From the NCBI RefSeq assembly GCF_014270065.1, contig NZ_JACNME010000003.1:372001-436000 (forward strand): a stretch of 64,000 bases of DNA, written 5' to 3'. The position numbers were made by a program, and so were the translations under genes. Origin of the DNA: Quadrisphaera sp. RL12-1S. Lineage in GTDB: Bacteria; Actinomycetota; Actinomycetes; Actinomycetales; Quadrisphaeraceae. Every line of letters begins with the position of its first letter. Positions within the stretch are counted from its first letter, which is position 1. The notes beneath the pieces are model-generated. The model did no database searches. It saw only the letters and a list, made by a program, of their open reading frames with translations, and was not told where the DNA came from. This document shows, piece by piece, positions 52,501-59,907 of this stretch.

Positions 52501-55256
52501 AGCCGGCCGTCGTCCTGGAGCGTCACGTTGCGGTCGTTGGACCAGCTGTAGTCGTTGTTCGCGTTGCCGGTCCCGATGAGCTTGCCGCCCCGGGTGGAGG
52601 TGCTGGAGAACCAGAGCTCCGCCGAGTACTGCTGGGGGCGGTCGTGGCCCTGCGCCTCCACGAGGTAGGCATCGGTGCCGTTGAGGCCGAAGCCGTTGCC
52701 CCCGATGCCGGGGACGCCGGGAGCGGCGGAGACTCCGCCGTGCTCCACGCCCGTGACACCGTTGGGACCGGCGTCGGCCACGGTCGTGCCGGTCACGCCG
52801 TCACCGCGCCAGAAGAACTGCGGGTCCGAGCCGTACACGCTCTTCCCGTAGGCGTCGCTCGGGGCCGGCGTCACGGCTGCGGTGCGGCCGGTGGCCGCGT
52901 AGTGGGCGCGCACCTGCGCACCGGTCAGAGCCGTCGGGTACACCGCGACGTCGTCGATGGCGCCGGCGAAGCCGGCGCTCGTCGGCTGGTCGGGCCAGTA
53001 GTTGAGGTTGTCCCCGCCGATGCGCCAGTAGCCGTTGAAGGGCTGGGCCTGCGTGGCGGCGCTGTTGACCGCCACCTTGACCCCGTCCACGTAGAGGGAC
53101 AGGCCGCTCGCGCCGAGGGTCGACACGACGTGGTGCCACTGGCCGTCGTTGTAGGTCTTGGTCGAGGCGGCCGTGTTGATGCCGCCGTTGTAGACGCCGG
53201 CCACCAGGCGACCGTCGTTCGTCATGTAGACCTGGCGGTCGTAGTTGGAGCTGTAACCGGAGTTCGAGTTGCCGAACCCGATGATCTTCCCGCCGGAGGT
53301 CGTGGTCGTGTTGATCCACGCCTCGGTCGTGTAGGTCTGCGGACCGTCGAGCGTGTACGTGGTGGCCGCGGGGACCACCGACTTGTAGCTGGGCCCGAAG
53401 CGGGTGGTGAACGGGATCTCGGTGACCCCCGTGAAGGTCATCGCCGTGTTGCCGTCCGCAGTGGCCCCGGCGGTGCCGCGCGTCTCGGAGCTGTCGACCT
53501 TGAGGTCGTGCTCGCCGATGGACGCGGTGCCCACCAGGCCGGTGCGGTCACCGAGGCGCCAGTAGTCCGTCGCGCCGTCCTGCTTGACGGCCGCCGGGTA
53601 GGCGGAGGCCGCGGTGGTGGACACCGTCGCCGACACCGGGCTGCCCGTGACGGTGTTCCCGCTCGGGTCGGTGACGCGCACGCGGTACTGCTGCGCACCG
53701 GCCAGCGGCGAGGGGTCGGCGAGCGCCAGCGGCGGCCTGTCCCACCACTCGGTGCTGGCGGTGGTGGTGGCGACCACGGTCGGGTTGGTGGCCGAGCCGC
53801 GCAGCAGCTCGTAGGTGAGGGTCTTGTCGTCGCGGTCCCACGCCGAGCGCCACGCCAGGCGCACCTGGCCCGGGTAGGTGGCGGTCGCCGACGGCGTCAG
53901 GTCGCTGCCGCCCTGCGGCCCCTCCTTGCCGGGGGCGGACGAGCGCACGGCGAAGCGCGCCAGGCCCTGCTGGCCCTTGCCGTTGACGTTGGTGAACTCA
54001 CCGCCGTAGACGATGTAGGTCTGGTTGCCGGTGACGTCCCAGGTCGACTGCCCCTGGCCCGTGTACGAGCCTGCGTTGAAGGTGGGCGTCCAGTGCAGCT
54101 GGGTGTTCTGCGGAGTGCCCTCGAGCCAGCCGTAGGCGTTGCGCGGGTTGGTCCTGCCCGAGGCAGCGGTGGTGCCGGCGAGGGCCCACTGGTACTGCCG
54201 GGGCGCGAGGTCGGGGAGGCCGCCCATGGTGGAGCAGTCGTGGGCGTGGCCAGCGGTGTAGAGGACGCCGTTCAGGGGGTGACTGCCGTAGGTGTCGCCG
54301 AGGCAGGAGTTGGCCCAGCGCAGCGCGCCGCCGTTGGCCTCGGCCGCGAAGCTGTTCTCGAAGTTGCCGTAGTCACCGAAGTTGTAGCCCGTCGCGAACA
54401 CGGCGGTGCCGTCGGTGGAGAGGCTGTAGACGGCCGAGGACGGCCCGTAGTCGTAGACCTGCTCCTGCACGGCCCAGGGCAGCGAGGCCCCCGTGTCGAG
54501 GCTGAGGGCGCCCGAGCCGCGGGAGGCCGTGCCGTTGACGGTGCCGAAGCGGCCCGCGATGACCAGCTCGGGCGTCGAGGACGGCACCACCATGGCCAGG
54601 ACCTCGGCGTCGGCGCTCGCGTTCCAGCCGGTGACGAGGGCGCCGGTCGTGGCGTTCAGCGCGGCCAGCCGGATGCGGGGGGTGCTGCCGACCCGCGTGA
54701 AGATGCCACCGGCGTACAGGGTGTCGCCGACGACGGCGATGGAGCGCACCCGGGCGTCGAAGACCGGCTTGAAGCCGCTGACCAGGGCGCCGCTGGTGGC
54801 GTCGAACGCGGCCAGGCGGTACTGGGTCTGGCCGTTGGCCTGGGTGAAGCTGCCGGACACGTAGACCTTCTTGCCGTCGGCAGAGGCGGCGAGGCCGTAG
54901 GCGGTGCCGTTCACCGTGGGCGCCCAGCTGGAGATGAGGCTGCCCGTGGTGATGTCGTAGGCGAGCAGGTTGGTGCGCGCCACCTCGGACGTGCCCGCGG
55001 GCGCACCGGCGGGACGCGCCGAGGTGAACTCCCCGGCGACGTAGACGGTGTTGCCCACCACCAGCTGGTTCCACACGACGCCGTTCACCTGCACCGTGGG
55101 CAGGGAGTCAGCGCTGACCGTGGCCGGCAGCTGGGCCGCTGCTGGGGCGGCGTCGGCCGCGAGCGCCGTGGCGGCGGTGGCCGGCAGGGCCAGCGCGGTC
55201 GCCAGCGCTCCGGCGGCGACGGCCGTCGCACTGCGGCGCAACCTCTTCACAGACAT
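49542..55256 (-). CDS. Giant secreted LamG/PKD repeat protein with beta-propeller-like N-terminus
   Basis: A 1904-residue secreted protein. ATG 55256 has GGGAG 5 nt upstream. Order: signal peptide (1-34); a repeat region (about 40-470) with units like VYVAGEFT, VYVSGSFTQ and LYAGGIFTRVG, propeller-like; a fibronectin-type stretch; LamG 1 (about 635-800), LamG 2 (about 860-1010), PKD 1 (about 1025-1103), LamG 3 (about 1120-1330); PKD 2-5 (about 1342-1685), each with YAWDFGD or YRWTFGD; a C-terminal beta domain (about 1690-1904). No catalytic motif is seen. LamG and PKD domains bind glycans and proteins, so it may organise the surface polymer. No LPxTG anchor is seen. Confidence 0.85.
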   Translation of the reverse strand: MSVKRLRRSATAVAAGALATALALPATAATALAADAAPAAAQLPATVSADSLPTVQVNGVVWNQLVVGNTVYVAGEFTSARPAGAPAGTSEVARTNLLAYDITTGSLISSWAPTVNGTAYGLAASADGKKVYVSGSFTQANGQTQYRLAAFDATSGALVSGFKPVFDARVRSIAVVGDTLYAGGIFTRVGSTPRIRLAALNATTGALVTGWNASADAEVLAMVVPSSTPELVIAGRFGTVNGTASRGSGALSLDTGASLPWAVQEQVYDYGPSSAVYSLSTDGTAVFATGYNFGDYGNFENSFAAEANGGALRWANSCLGDTYGSHPLNGVLYTAGHAHDCSTMGGLPDLAPRQYQWALAGTTAASGRTNPRNAYGWLEGTPQNTQLHWTPTFNAGSYTGQGQSTWDVTGNQTYIVYGGEFTNVNGKGQQGLARFAVRSSAPGKEGPQGGSDLTPSATATYPGQVRLAWRSAWDRDDKTLTYELLRGSATNPTVVATTTASTEWWDRPPLALADPSPLAGAQQYRVRVTDPSGNTVTGSPVSATVSTTAASAYPAAVKQDGATDYWRLGDRTGLVGTASIGEHDLKVDSSETRGTAGATADGNTAMTFTGVTEIPFTTRFGPSYKSVVPAATTYTLDGPQTYTTEAWINTTTTSGGKIIGFGNSNSGYSSNYDRQVYMTNDGRLVAGVYNGGINTAASTKTYNDGQWHHVVSTLGASGLSLYVDGVKVAVNSAATQAQPFNGYWRIGGDNLNYWPDQPTSAGFAGAIDDVAVYPTALTGAQVRAHYAATGRTAAVTPAPSDAYGKSVYGSDPQFFWRGDGVTGTTVADAGPNGVTGVEHGGVSAAPGVPGIGGNGFGLNGTDAYLVEAQGHDRPQQYSAELWFSSTSTRGGKLIGTGNANNDYSWSNDRNVTLQDDGRLSVNVWTGQENRYTTTAAYNDGTWHHVVLTQGSAGIRLYVDGAVVISNAQTGNEAGYGYWRVGGDTTWAGTSTSRHVAATIDQVAVYDRPLSADEVTAHFAAAGGNVPPTAVFTPTTNGLALGVDASASTDTDGIASYRWTFGDGATATGATAQHTYAKAGTYAVALTTTDTKGATTTAQQSVTVRSTSDAPADAYGAAVYAAGPDAYYRLDAAAGATSAADSSGLGNTGVLHGGVRTGAPGVSSTVGAGTGATLDGQVGTTIVDPQRLDGPTTYSLEMWFSTTSTRGGKLIGFGDGDGTGYSGNYDRHVIMNTDGTLHFGVWTGQENRVDTSAAYNDGKWHHVVATQGPAGMVLYVDGTSVGTNGQTRAQAYSGYWRVGGDSSWGPTQNGFLDGSVDEVAIYSTVLPASAVADHFAKGAAPANQAPTAAFTAAATGLSAAFDASASKDADGSVASYAWDFGDGAKGTGATATHAYATAGTYTATLVVTDDKGATGTATRQVVVSAPAPANQAPTAAFSVTAADLSASFDASASADADGTVASYAWDFGDGTTGTGRTASHTYATAGTRTATLVVTDDKGATATVSHPVSVTAPAPANQAPTASFTATAKDLSVALDASASADSDGAVASYAWDFGDQTTGTGRTASHTYAAAGTYQVKLTVTDDKGAAGSLTQEVVVTAPVAANKPPTASFTSSATGLAASLDASASSDPDGAVASYAWDFGDQTSGTGRTASHTYKAAGTYAVVLTVTDDKGATASLTRSVVVAPATPPTAALAADSFSRTVSSGWGSADTGGAWTAPSGSSSVDGSAGRLVMGKPGVTTGASLAGVSSSDTDLLAVVSLDKAATGGGTYVSLVGRRTTAGDYRAKVKVGADGAVTLSLTRTSGSTETSLRAVVLNGVTIGAGQKLAVRVQVVGTGTTSLSAKAWAAGSAEPTSWAVSATDTTAELQGAGSIGVIGYLSGSATNAPVSLLVDELSATTTGRQAV

Positions 55257-55339
55257 CGGCACTCCCGTGCTCTGCCGCCGATCGCTCGGCGGGCCCCCCG
55301 CACGGTGGTCCGGGTCCTCCCGGCCGTGCTCTGAGCACG

Positions 55340-55368
55340 AAACTACGGAGCGTGATGCCCCCTGTCGA
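55340..55368 (-). promoter_or_regulatory. Promoter of the LamG/PKD gene
   Basis: On the minus strand TCGACA (55368-55363) and TAGTTT (55345-55340) are separated by exactly 17 bp, close to the actinobacterial sigma-70-type consensus. The expected start is near 55333, giving a leader of about 77 nt. A small inverted repeat CGTGCT-CTG-AGCACG lies at 55325-55339, right at the start point, and may be an operator. Confidence 0.65.
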
Positions 55369-55471
55369 TGATCGGTGACTCTCAGTGAGCCCCCTCGGGG
55401 GGCCTTCACTACTTGGAGTCACACTCCATCACTCTGTGGTGACGGAGATGGGTCTGCCGCCAGCCGTTGCC

Positions 55472-56113
55472 TCAGGAGCGGATGGTGACGACCGCTGCTG
55501 AGCTCACGCTCCCCACAGTGACCTCGACAGGGTCCGTGGCCCCGCTCGGGCGGGAGAAGACCCAGACCCCCTTCACCGAGGCCCCGGGCTCCAGCACGCC
55601 CCCGGGCACGTCTGCGGGGACCGAGGTGCTCGGGTCCCCGGGTGAGCCGTCGCCGTACGTCACCCCCACCACGACGCCCCCGAGGTCCACCCGGGCCGTC
55701 GTCCCGTTCCGGAGGGTGAGGGAGACCGCCGTGCCCGGGCCGGCCACCTCTCCCGGTCCCGTCCCCTTGAGCTGGACCCGCTCGACCGCCGTGACCGTGG
55801 CCACCAGACCGTCGCCGAAGGGCGCAGGGCTCGACAGCCCCACCGGGGGCACCGTGGTGACACCGACAGCGGGCGCGGTGCTGGCCGGCGGGCCAGCGGG
55901 CGTGCTCGGTGTCGGCACCGGCGTCGTCTCCGGGGGGACGGAGGTGCCGGTGGTCGCGACAGGAGTGGAGGAGGACTGCGTCGCGGAGCCGTCGGGGGCC
56001 GCAGCGGTGCACCCGCTCACGACCAGGAGACCACCCGCGATCCCCGCGGCCACCCACCAGCGACCGGCAGTCCGACGGTCGGGCGGGTCCAGGCGGAGCA
56101 GCGGCGGTGTCAC
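55472..56113 (-). CDS. Lipoprotein with C-terminal beta-sandwich-like domain
   Basis: A 213-residue exported lipoprotein, not recognised. A hydrophobic segment ends in LLVVSGC (lipobox VSGC near residue 35), so Cys is lipidated after cleavage. A Thr/Pro/Ser linker of about 60 residues follows. The last 110 residues (GDGLVATVTAVERVQLKG, GPGTAVSLTLRNGTTARVDL, LEPGASVKGVWVF) have the pattern of DUF4352/telokin-like domains. The GTG at 56113 is 7 nt after TAGCGT, so the message may be leaderless. It stands between two polysaccharide genes. Confidence 0.75.
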   Translation of the reverse strand: MTPPLLRLDPPDRRTAGRWWVAAGIAGGLLVVSGCTAAAPDGSATQSSSTPVATTGTSVPPETTPVPTPSTPAGPPASTAPAVGVTTVPPVGLSSPAPFGDGLVATVTAVERVQLKGTGPGEVAGPGTAVSLTLRNGTTARVDLGGVVVGVTYGDGSPGDPSTSVPADVPGGVLEPGASVKGVWVFSRPSGATDPVEVTVGSVSSAAVVTIRS

Positions 56114-56120
56114 GCGGCGG

Positions 56121-56126
56121 ACGCTA
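56121..56126 (-). promoter_or_regulatory. Candidate -10 TAGCGT of the lipoprotein gene
   Basis: TAGCGT on the minus strand, then CCGCCGC, then the GTG at 56113. The 7-nt gap fits a leaderless transcript. No ribosome-binding site is present in the gap. Confidence 0.5.
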
Positions 56127-56276
56127 CCCGGGAGGTCACCCCCGCGCGGGGAGTTCCGCGGACGCGGGACGAGCCCGCGCCGCACCTCGCACCGGGTCGG
56201 GAGCGCAGCCGCCCCCTGCGGCACCTCCGGTACGGCGCGTCGGCCGGCCAGGAGGGACGGGCTCCGGGCGCCCTCC

Positions 56277-57464
56277 TCAGGCCCGGGCGGGCGCGGAGAC
56301 GCGCACGGAGCGCTTCGCCAGGCGCAGGCAGAGGGCCTCGTAACCGTCCGCCACGACGTCCCAGTCGTACAGCGCTGCGCGCTCACCGGAGGCCGCCGCA
56401 CGGGCTCGCGTGCCCTCGGCATCGTCCTCGGAGGCCTCCACCACGGCGCGCACGTCGCTGGCGGAGCTCCAGTACCGGCCGGCGTCCTCGAGGACCTCGC
56501 GGTTGAAGGAGACGTCGAACGCGCTGACCGCCGTGCGCGCTCCGATGGCGCGCAGCAGGGACGGGTTGGTCCCCCCCACCGAGTGGCCGTGGAGGTAGGT
56601 GTGGGCACCGGCGTAGAGCTGGTCCAGCAGGTCCTGGTCCCACACCCCGCCGAGGAACTGCACGCGGTCGTCGGCCAGGGAGCGCACGCGAGCGGTGTAG
56701 GCGTCGGAGTAGGGCGCGGAGCCGACCACCACCAGCGGCTTGCGCGCGGTGCTGGCGCTGTAGCCCTCGACGACCACGTCGACGTGGTTCTCCGGCTCGA
56801 AGCGGGCCACCACGAGGTGGTAACCACCGGGCTCGAGCCCCAGCTCGGCCAGGCGGGCCGGGTCCCCGTCGCCCTCGACGTGCGGGGCGCCGTAGGTGAT
56901 GAGCGTGGTCTCCTTGCCGAAGCGCTCGGTGTAGTAGTCCTGGATGCCCACCGCGTCAGCGATGAGCGCGTCGGAGAAGCGCACCGCGAGCGCCTCGGCC
57001 TGGCGGTAGTACCGCTGGCCGGTGGGGCCCCACTTGGCGCGCTTCCACTCCAGGCCGTCCACGTGCGTGGCGACCGGGATGCCGCGGGCGCGGACCACCG
57101 GCAGGTAGGGGGCGTTGGCGGCGTTGAAGACGATGGCGACGTCGGTGGGGTGGCGCACGAGGTGGGCCACGGAGCCGCCCGTGTGGCTCAGGGTCTCCAG
57201 GGTGCGGGAGCGCATGGCGGGCAGGTGGACCAGGCGCATGCCCCGGTGCTCGGGGAGGCGCTCCCCCGCGTCGTCGTCGCTGGCGCGGCGGCAGTACACC
57301 ACCACGTCGTGGCCGCGCTCGGCCAGACGCGCCCCGACCTCCTCCACGCAGGTCTCGAAGCCCCCGTAGTGGGCGGGCACCCCGCGGGTACCGACCATGG
57401 CGATGCTCAGCCGGGTGCTGGCGCCGTTGGCGACCTGGGGCGCGGGCCGGTCGAGGACGCTCAC
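56277..57464 (-). CDS. DUF1972 glycosyltransferase family 4
   Basis: A 395-residue GT-B enzyme. The GTG at 57464 has GGAGGAG 5 nt upstream. The N-terminal block SIAMVGTRGVPAHYGGFETC is the signature of DUF1972 transferases, many of which are rhamnosyltransferases. FNAANAPYLPVVRARGIPV, DGLEWKRAKWG and YHLVVARFEPENHVDVVVEG follow; HGHSVGGTNPSLLRAIGARTA is the donor-site region. Two GTTCACC-type heptamers spaced 11 bp lie 50-68 bp upstream and match PhoP boxes of Streptomyces. The gene is monocistronic by spacing. Confidence 0.9.
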   Translation of the reverse strand: MSVLDRPAPQVANGASTRLSIAMVGTRGVPAHYGGFETCVEEVGARLAERGHDVVVYCRRASDDDAGERLPEHRGMRLVHLPAMRSRTLETLSHTGGSVAHLVRHPTDVAIVFNAANAPYLPVVRARGIPVATHVDGLEWKRAKWGPTGQRYYRQAEALAVRFSDALIADAVGIQDYYTERFGKETTLITYGAPHVEGDGDPARLAELGLEPGGYHLVVARFEPENHVDVVVEGYSASTARKPLVVVGSAPYSDAYTARVRSLADDRVQFLGGVWDQDLLDQLYAGAHTYLHGHSVGGTNPSLLRAIGARTAVSAFDVSFNREVLEDAGRYWSSASDVRAVVEASEDDAEGTRARAAASGERAALYDWDVVADGYEALCLRLAKRSVRVSAPARA

Positions 57465-57513
57465 GATGACTCCTCCGCGGACCGGGGACCGTGTCGCCCC
57501 GGGCTTGCTCTCG

Positions 57514-57531
57514 AGTGAACGGCTGGTGAAC
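57514..57531. promoter_or_regulatory. PHO-box-like direct repeat
   Basis: On the minus strand GTTCACC (57531-57525) is followed after AGCC by GTTCACT (57520-57514), an 11-bp repeat. Streptomyces PhoP recognises 11-nt repeat units with GTTCACC in the first seven positions. It lies 50-68 bp upstream of the DUF1972 transferase start. PhoP itself is not in the window. Confidence 0.5.
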
Positions 57532-57571
57532 CGATCGACTGGAGAGCCTGCACGGAGATCCACCCCCGCGA

Positions 57572-57607
57572 GAGCACCCCGTCACCCTTTCGGGTGACGG
57601 GGCGCTC
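57572..57607 (-). terminator. Hairpin after the alginate-lyase-family gene
   Basis: GAGCACCCCGTCACCC (57572-57587) pairs with GGGTGACGGGGCGCTC (57592-57607) with one mismatch and a TTTC loop. It starts 13 nt beyond the minus-strand stop at 57620. Its core GTCACCC-TTTC-GGGTGAC recurs at 61545-61562. Confidence 0.75.
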
Positions 57608-57619
57608 GTGGCCGTCGGG

Positions 57620-59809
57620 TCACGACCCGTGCGTGAGCGTCTCCCAGTTCATGAAGATGCCCGTCGTGGAGGGACGGTTGCGCTGGACCCAGGCGGTGGT
57701 CCGGGGCAGGGAGAGCCCGTCGTCGACCCCGTAGTGGCGCAGGCCGATCTCGAAGGTGAGCGAACCCGCCGAGCCCCCGGCCTTCGGAGGGGCGGGGCAC
57801 ACCCATCCCGGGGCGGAGGGGTCGGCCAGGTAGGTGGCGGTCAGCTCCATCGCCGCCACCAGGCGGGGGCGCTGCTCCTCGAAGAGGTCCAGCCCCTGGA
57901 TCTGGGCCGTCTCGGCGGCGTTGAGCGCAGCGGCCAGTCCCATCGCGGTGTGGCCGAGGTCCCGGCAGGTCTCCTGACCCAGCCCGTCCACGAACCGCGA
58001 CGGCCCGTACCAGTAGGTGAGCACGTAGCTGGCCTTGACGTAGGTGCCCAGCGGCGGGATCGGCTGGGGCCCGTCGGAGGTGAGGTAGAAGGCGGAGACC
58101 ACCTGCGCCCGCCAGTCCGCGACGCCGTCGTCGAAGACCGCCCGGTCGTCCAGGAAGACGCCGATGTCCATCGTCGCCTCGGCCATGGACAGCTGCCAGT
58201 TCGCCCCCCCGCCCGTCCAGCCGTCCCGGACCATGGGCAGGAACGCGGTGCGGAGCATCTGCTCGAAGCGGGCGACGCGGTCCGGCGCCCACCCGGCGCG
58301 GCTGTAGCGGACCAGCTCCGCGGCCTTGGAGAAGGTCTGCCCCGCCCACGCCGCCTGGAGGCGGCCGTTCTTGTAGAGCGACGTGTCGAAGCTGTGGCCC
58401 TGCAGCACCCCCGACCAGGCGTCGAGGATCTGCACGGCCTTGTCGCCGTAGCGCTGCTCACCGGTGAGGGAGAACAGCAGCGCGTTGGTGTACGCCGCCT
58501 GGGCGTCGTCGGTCTCGGCCGTGCACCCGGTGTTGAGACTGCTGCTGGCGCCGCACTTCACCTGGGCGACCGGCTGCGGCACCCAGGAGGCCTTCGCGTA
58601 GAACGAGCCCCGGGCCCGCGCCAGCGCCGACGTCCACGGCTCGCGAGACGCGGCGACCTGGGCCCGCACGAAGACCAGCTGCTCGGAGCTGACGACGATC
58701 CCCGGGTGCTGGAAGCCCGTCAGCGACGGCCTCCCGGAGGACGCGGACGGCGCGGGCGCGGTCGTCGCCGCGGTCGTCGCCGGGGTCGTCGCCGGGGTCG
58801 TCGCCGGGGTCGTCGCCGGGGTCGTCGCCGGGGTCGTCGCCGGGGTCGTCGACACCGCCGACGGCGTCACGAGCGGAGCGCTGGGGGTCAGGGACGGAGC
58901 GGTGGGCGTCACGAGCGGAGCGCTGGTGGTGGGGGAAGGAGCGGCGGACGGGCTCGTCGCCGGCCCGTCCGAGGCTGCCGGAGAGCTCGGGGTCTCGGAG
59001 GCGGTCGCGTCCCACGACCACGCCGACACGGCGTCGACACGCACCGAGGCGCTCGCCGCCGCGCGGGACAGGTACCCCTGCAGGCTGACGGCTCCAGGGC
59101 CTGACAGCTCCGCTGCGTCATCGGCGGCGACGACCTGCCAGTCGGGGACGGCCGCGCCCTCGACCCACGCCCGGGCCCGGAGCCGGGTGGGGGCGGCCCC
59201 CTCGACCCGGAGGTCCAGGTGCAGCGGCGCTCCGGGGACCGCCGTCACCGCCCCCTGCCCGAGCCTGGTGGTCCCGGTGCGGGTGACGCGGTCGACCCGG
59301 ACCACCACCTCGCCGGTCTGCGCGGTGGACACCGTGGCCGCGTAGCGTCCCGCCGCCGTCACGCGCGCGGACACGCCCCCGTAGTAGCGAGCCCCCTCGG
59401 GCTCGGCCGTGGTGGTGCTGCTGACCAGCACGTCGCGGGCCCTCACCTGCGACGCCGAGAGGTGGAAGGAGGACCCGGGTCCCAGACCTGCGACCTCCAG
59501 AGCCCCCCCTGACGACGTCAGCGACGCGCCGGGCGAGGTCCACGAGCGGTACTGCCCGCCCACGGCCGCAGCAGCGGGGGCTCCGTGGCCGTCGAAGTCG
59601 TCCAGGAGCACCTCGGTGGCCGGGACGTCCGTCGCCGCGGACGTGGTCCCGGAGGCGGAGGCGGAGGCCTCGGCGGTCGGCGCGGCGGTCGGCGCGGCGG
59701 TCGGCGCGACGGACTCGGCTTCGGCGTGGGGGGCCAGCCCCAGCGCGACGGGGGCGAGCAGCGCGAGGACTCCGAGAGCCGCTCGCGCCAGGACGTCCCG
59801 CTGCCTCAT
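57620..59809 (-). CDS. Secreted alginate-lyase-family protein with N-terminal beta domain
   Basis: A 729-residue secreted protein. Signal peptide (about 1-32, ending AEA), an Ala/Thr/Pro linker, a beta domain (about 65-275: VLLDDFDG, SFHLSASQVRARDVLVSS, YYGGVSARVTAAGRYAATV), a Ser/Thr/Pro linker with 12-bp VNTR-encoded TTPA units (about 322-345), and an alpha-toroid lyase domain (about 365-729) beginning HPGIVVSSEQLVFVRAQV and containing SFDTSLYKNGRLQAAWAGQ, GGGANWQLSMAEATMDIGVF and WYGPSRFVDGLGQETCRDLG. The domain fits the Alginate_lyase family (PF05426). The beta domain resembles the C-terminus of the giant LamG/PKD protein. Confidence 0.8.
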   Translation of the reverse strand: MRQRDVLARAALGVLALLAPVALGLAPHAEAESVAPTAAPTAAPTAEASASASGTTSAATDVPATEVLLDDFDGHGAPAAAAVGGQYRSWTSPGASLTSSGGALEVAGLGPGSSFHLSASQVRARDVLVSSTTTAEPEGARYYGGVSARVTAAGRYAATVSTAQTGEVVVRVDRVTRTGTTRLGQGAVTAVPGAPLHLDLRVEGAAPTRLRARAWVEGAAVPDWQVVAADDAAELSGPGAVSLQGYLSRAAASASVRVDAVSAWSWDATASETPSSPAASDGPATSPSAAPSPTTSAPLVTPTAPSLTPSAPLVTPSAVSTTPATTPATTPATTPATTPATTPATTAATTAPAPSASSGRPSLTGFQHPGIVVSSEQLVFVRAQVAASREPWTSALARARGSFYAKASWVPQPVAQVKCGASSSLNTGCTAETDDAQAAYTNALLFSLTGEQRYGDKAVQILDAWSGVLQGHSFDTSLYKNGRLQAAWAGQTFSKAAELVRYSRAGWAPDRVARFEQMLRTAFLPMVRDGWTGGGANWQLSMAEATMDIGVFLDDRAVFDDGVADWRAQVVSAFYLTSDGPQPIPPLGTYVKASYVLTYWYGPSRFVDGLGQETCRDLGHTAMGLAAALNAAETAQIQGLDLFEEQRPRLVAAMELTATYLADPSAPGWVCPAPPKAGGSAGSLTFEIGLRHYGVDDGLSLPRTTAWVQRNRPSTTGIFMNWETLTHGS
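58773..58844. repeat. 12-bp VNTR, six perfect copies
   Basis: GTCGTCGCCGGG is repeated six times without a gap, flanked by one degenerate copy on each side (58761-58772 and 58845-58856). It is in frame and encodes TTPA units of the linker between the two domains of the lyase-family protein. Since the unit is 12 bp, copy-number change alters linker length but keeps the frame. Confidence 0.95.
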
Positions 59810-59816
59810 GGAGGGG

Positions 59817-59822
59817 ACGCTA
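59817..59822 (-). promoter_or_regulatory. Candidate -10 TAGCGT of the lyase-family gene
   Basis: TAGCGT on the minus strand, CCCCTCC, then the ATG at 59809. The gap has no purine-rich ribosome-binding site, and the only GGAGG is more than 15 nt away. A leaderless message is likely. Confidence 0.5.
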
Positions 59823-59907
59823 GGGGCAGCACCTCCCCCGGCGTGCACCTTTCGTGGCTTTCGCCCTCCCCCGCCGTCTCCGTCAGACGCCTCTGGAGAG
59901 CCAGCGG

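Noticed and set aside
51081-55334. 1417-residue plus-strand open frame opposite the LamG/PKD gene
   Set aside because: It mirrors the repeat protein, with low-complexity Gly/Arg/Val composition and no recognisable domain; the minus-strand protein has clear domains and a promoter.
58761-58856. Repeats considered as a CRISPR array
   Set aside because: The units are 12 bp with no spacers and are in frame within a linker; no cas gene is present.
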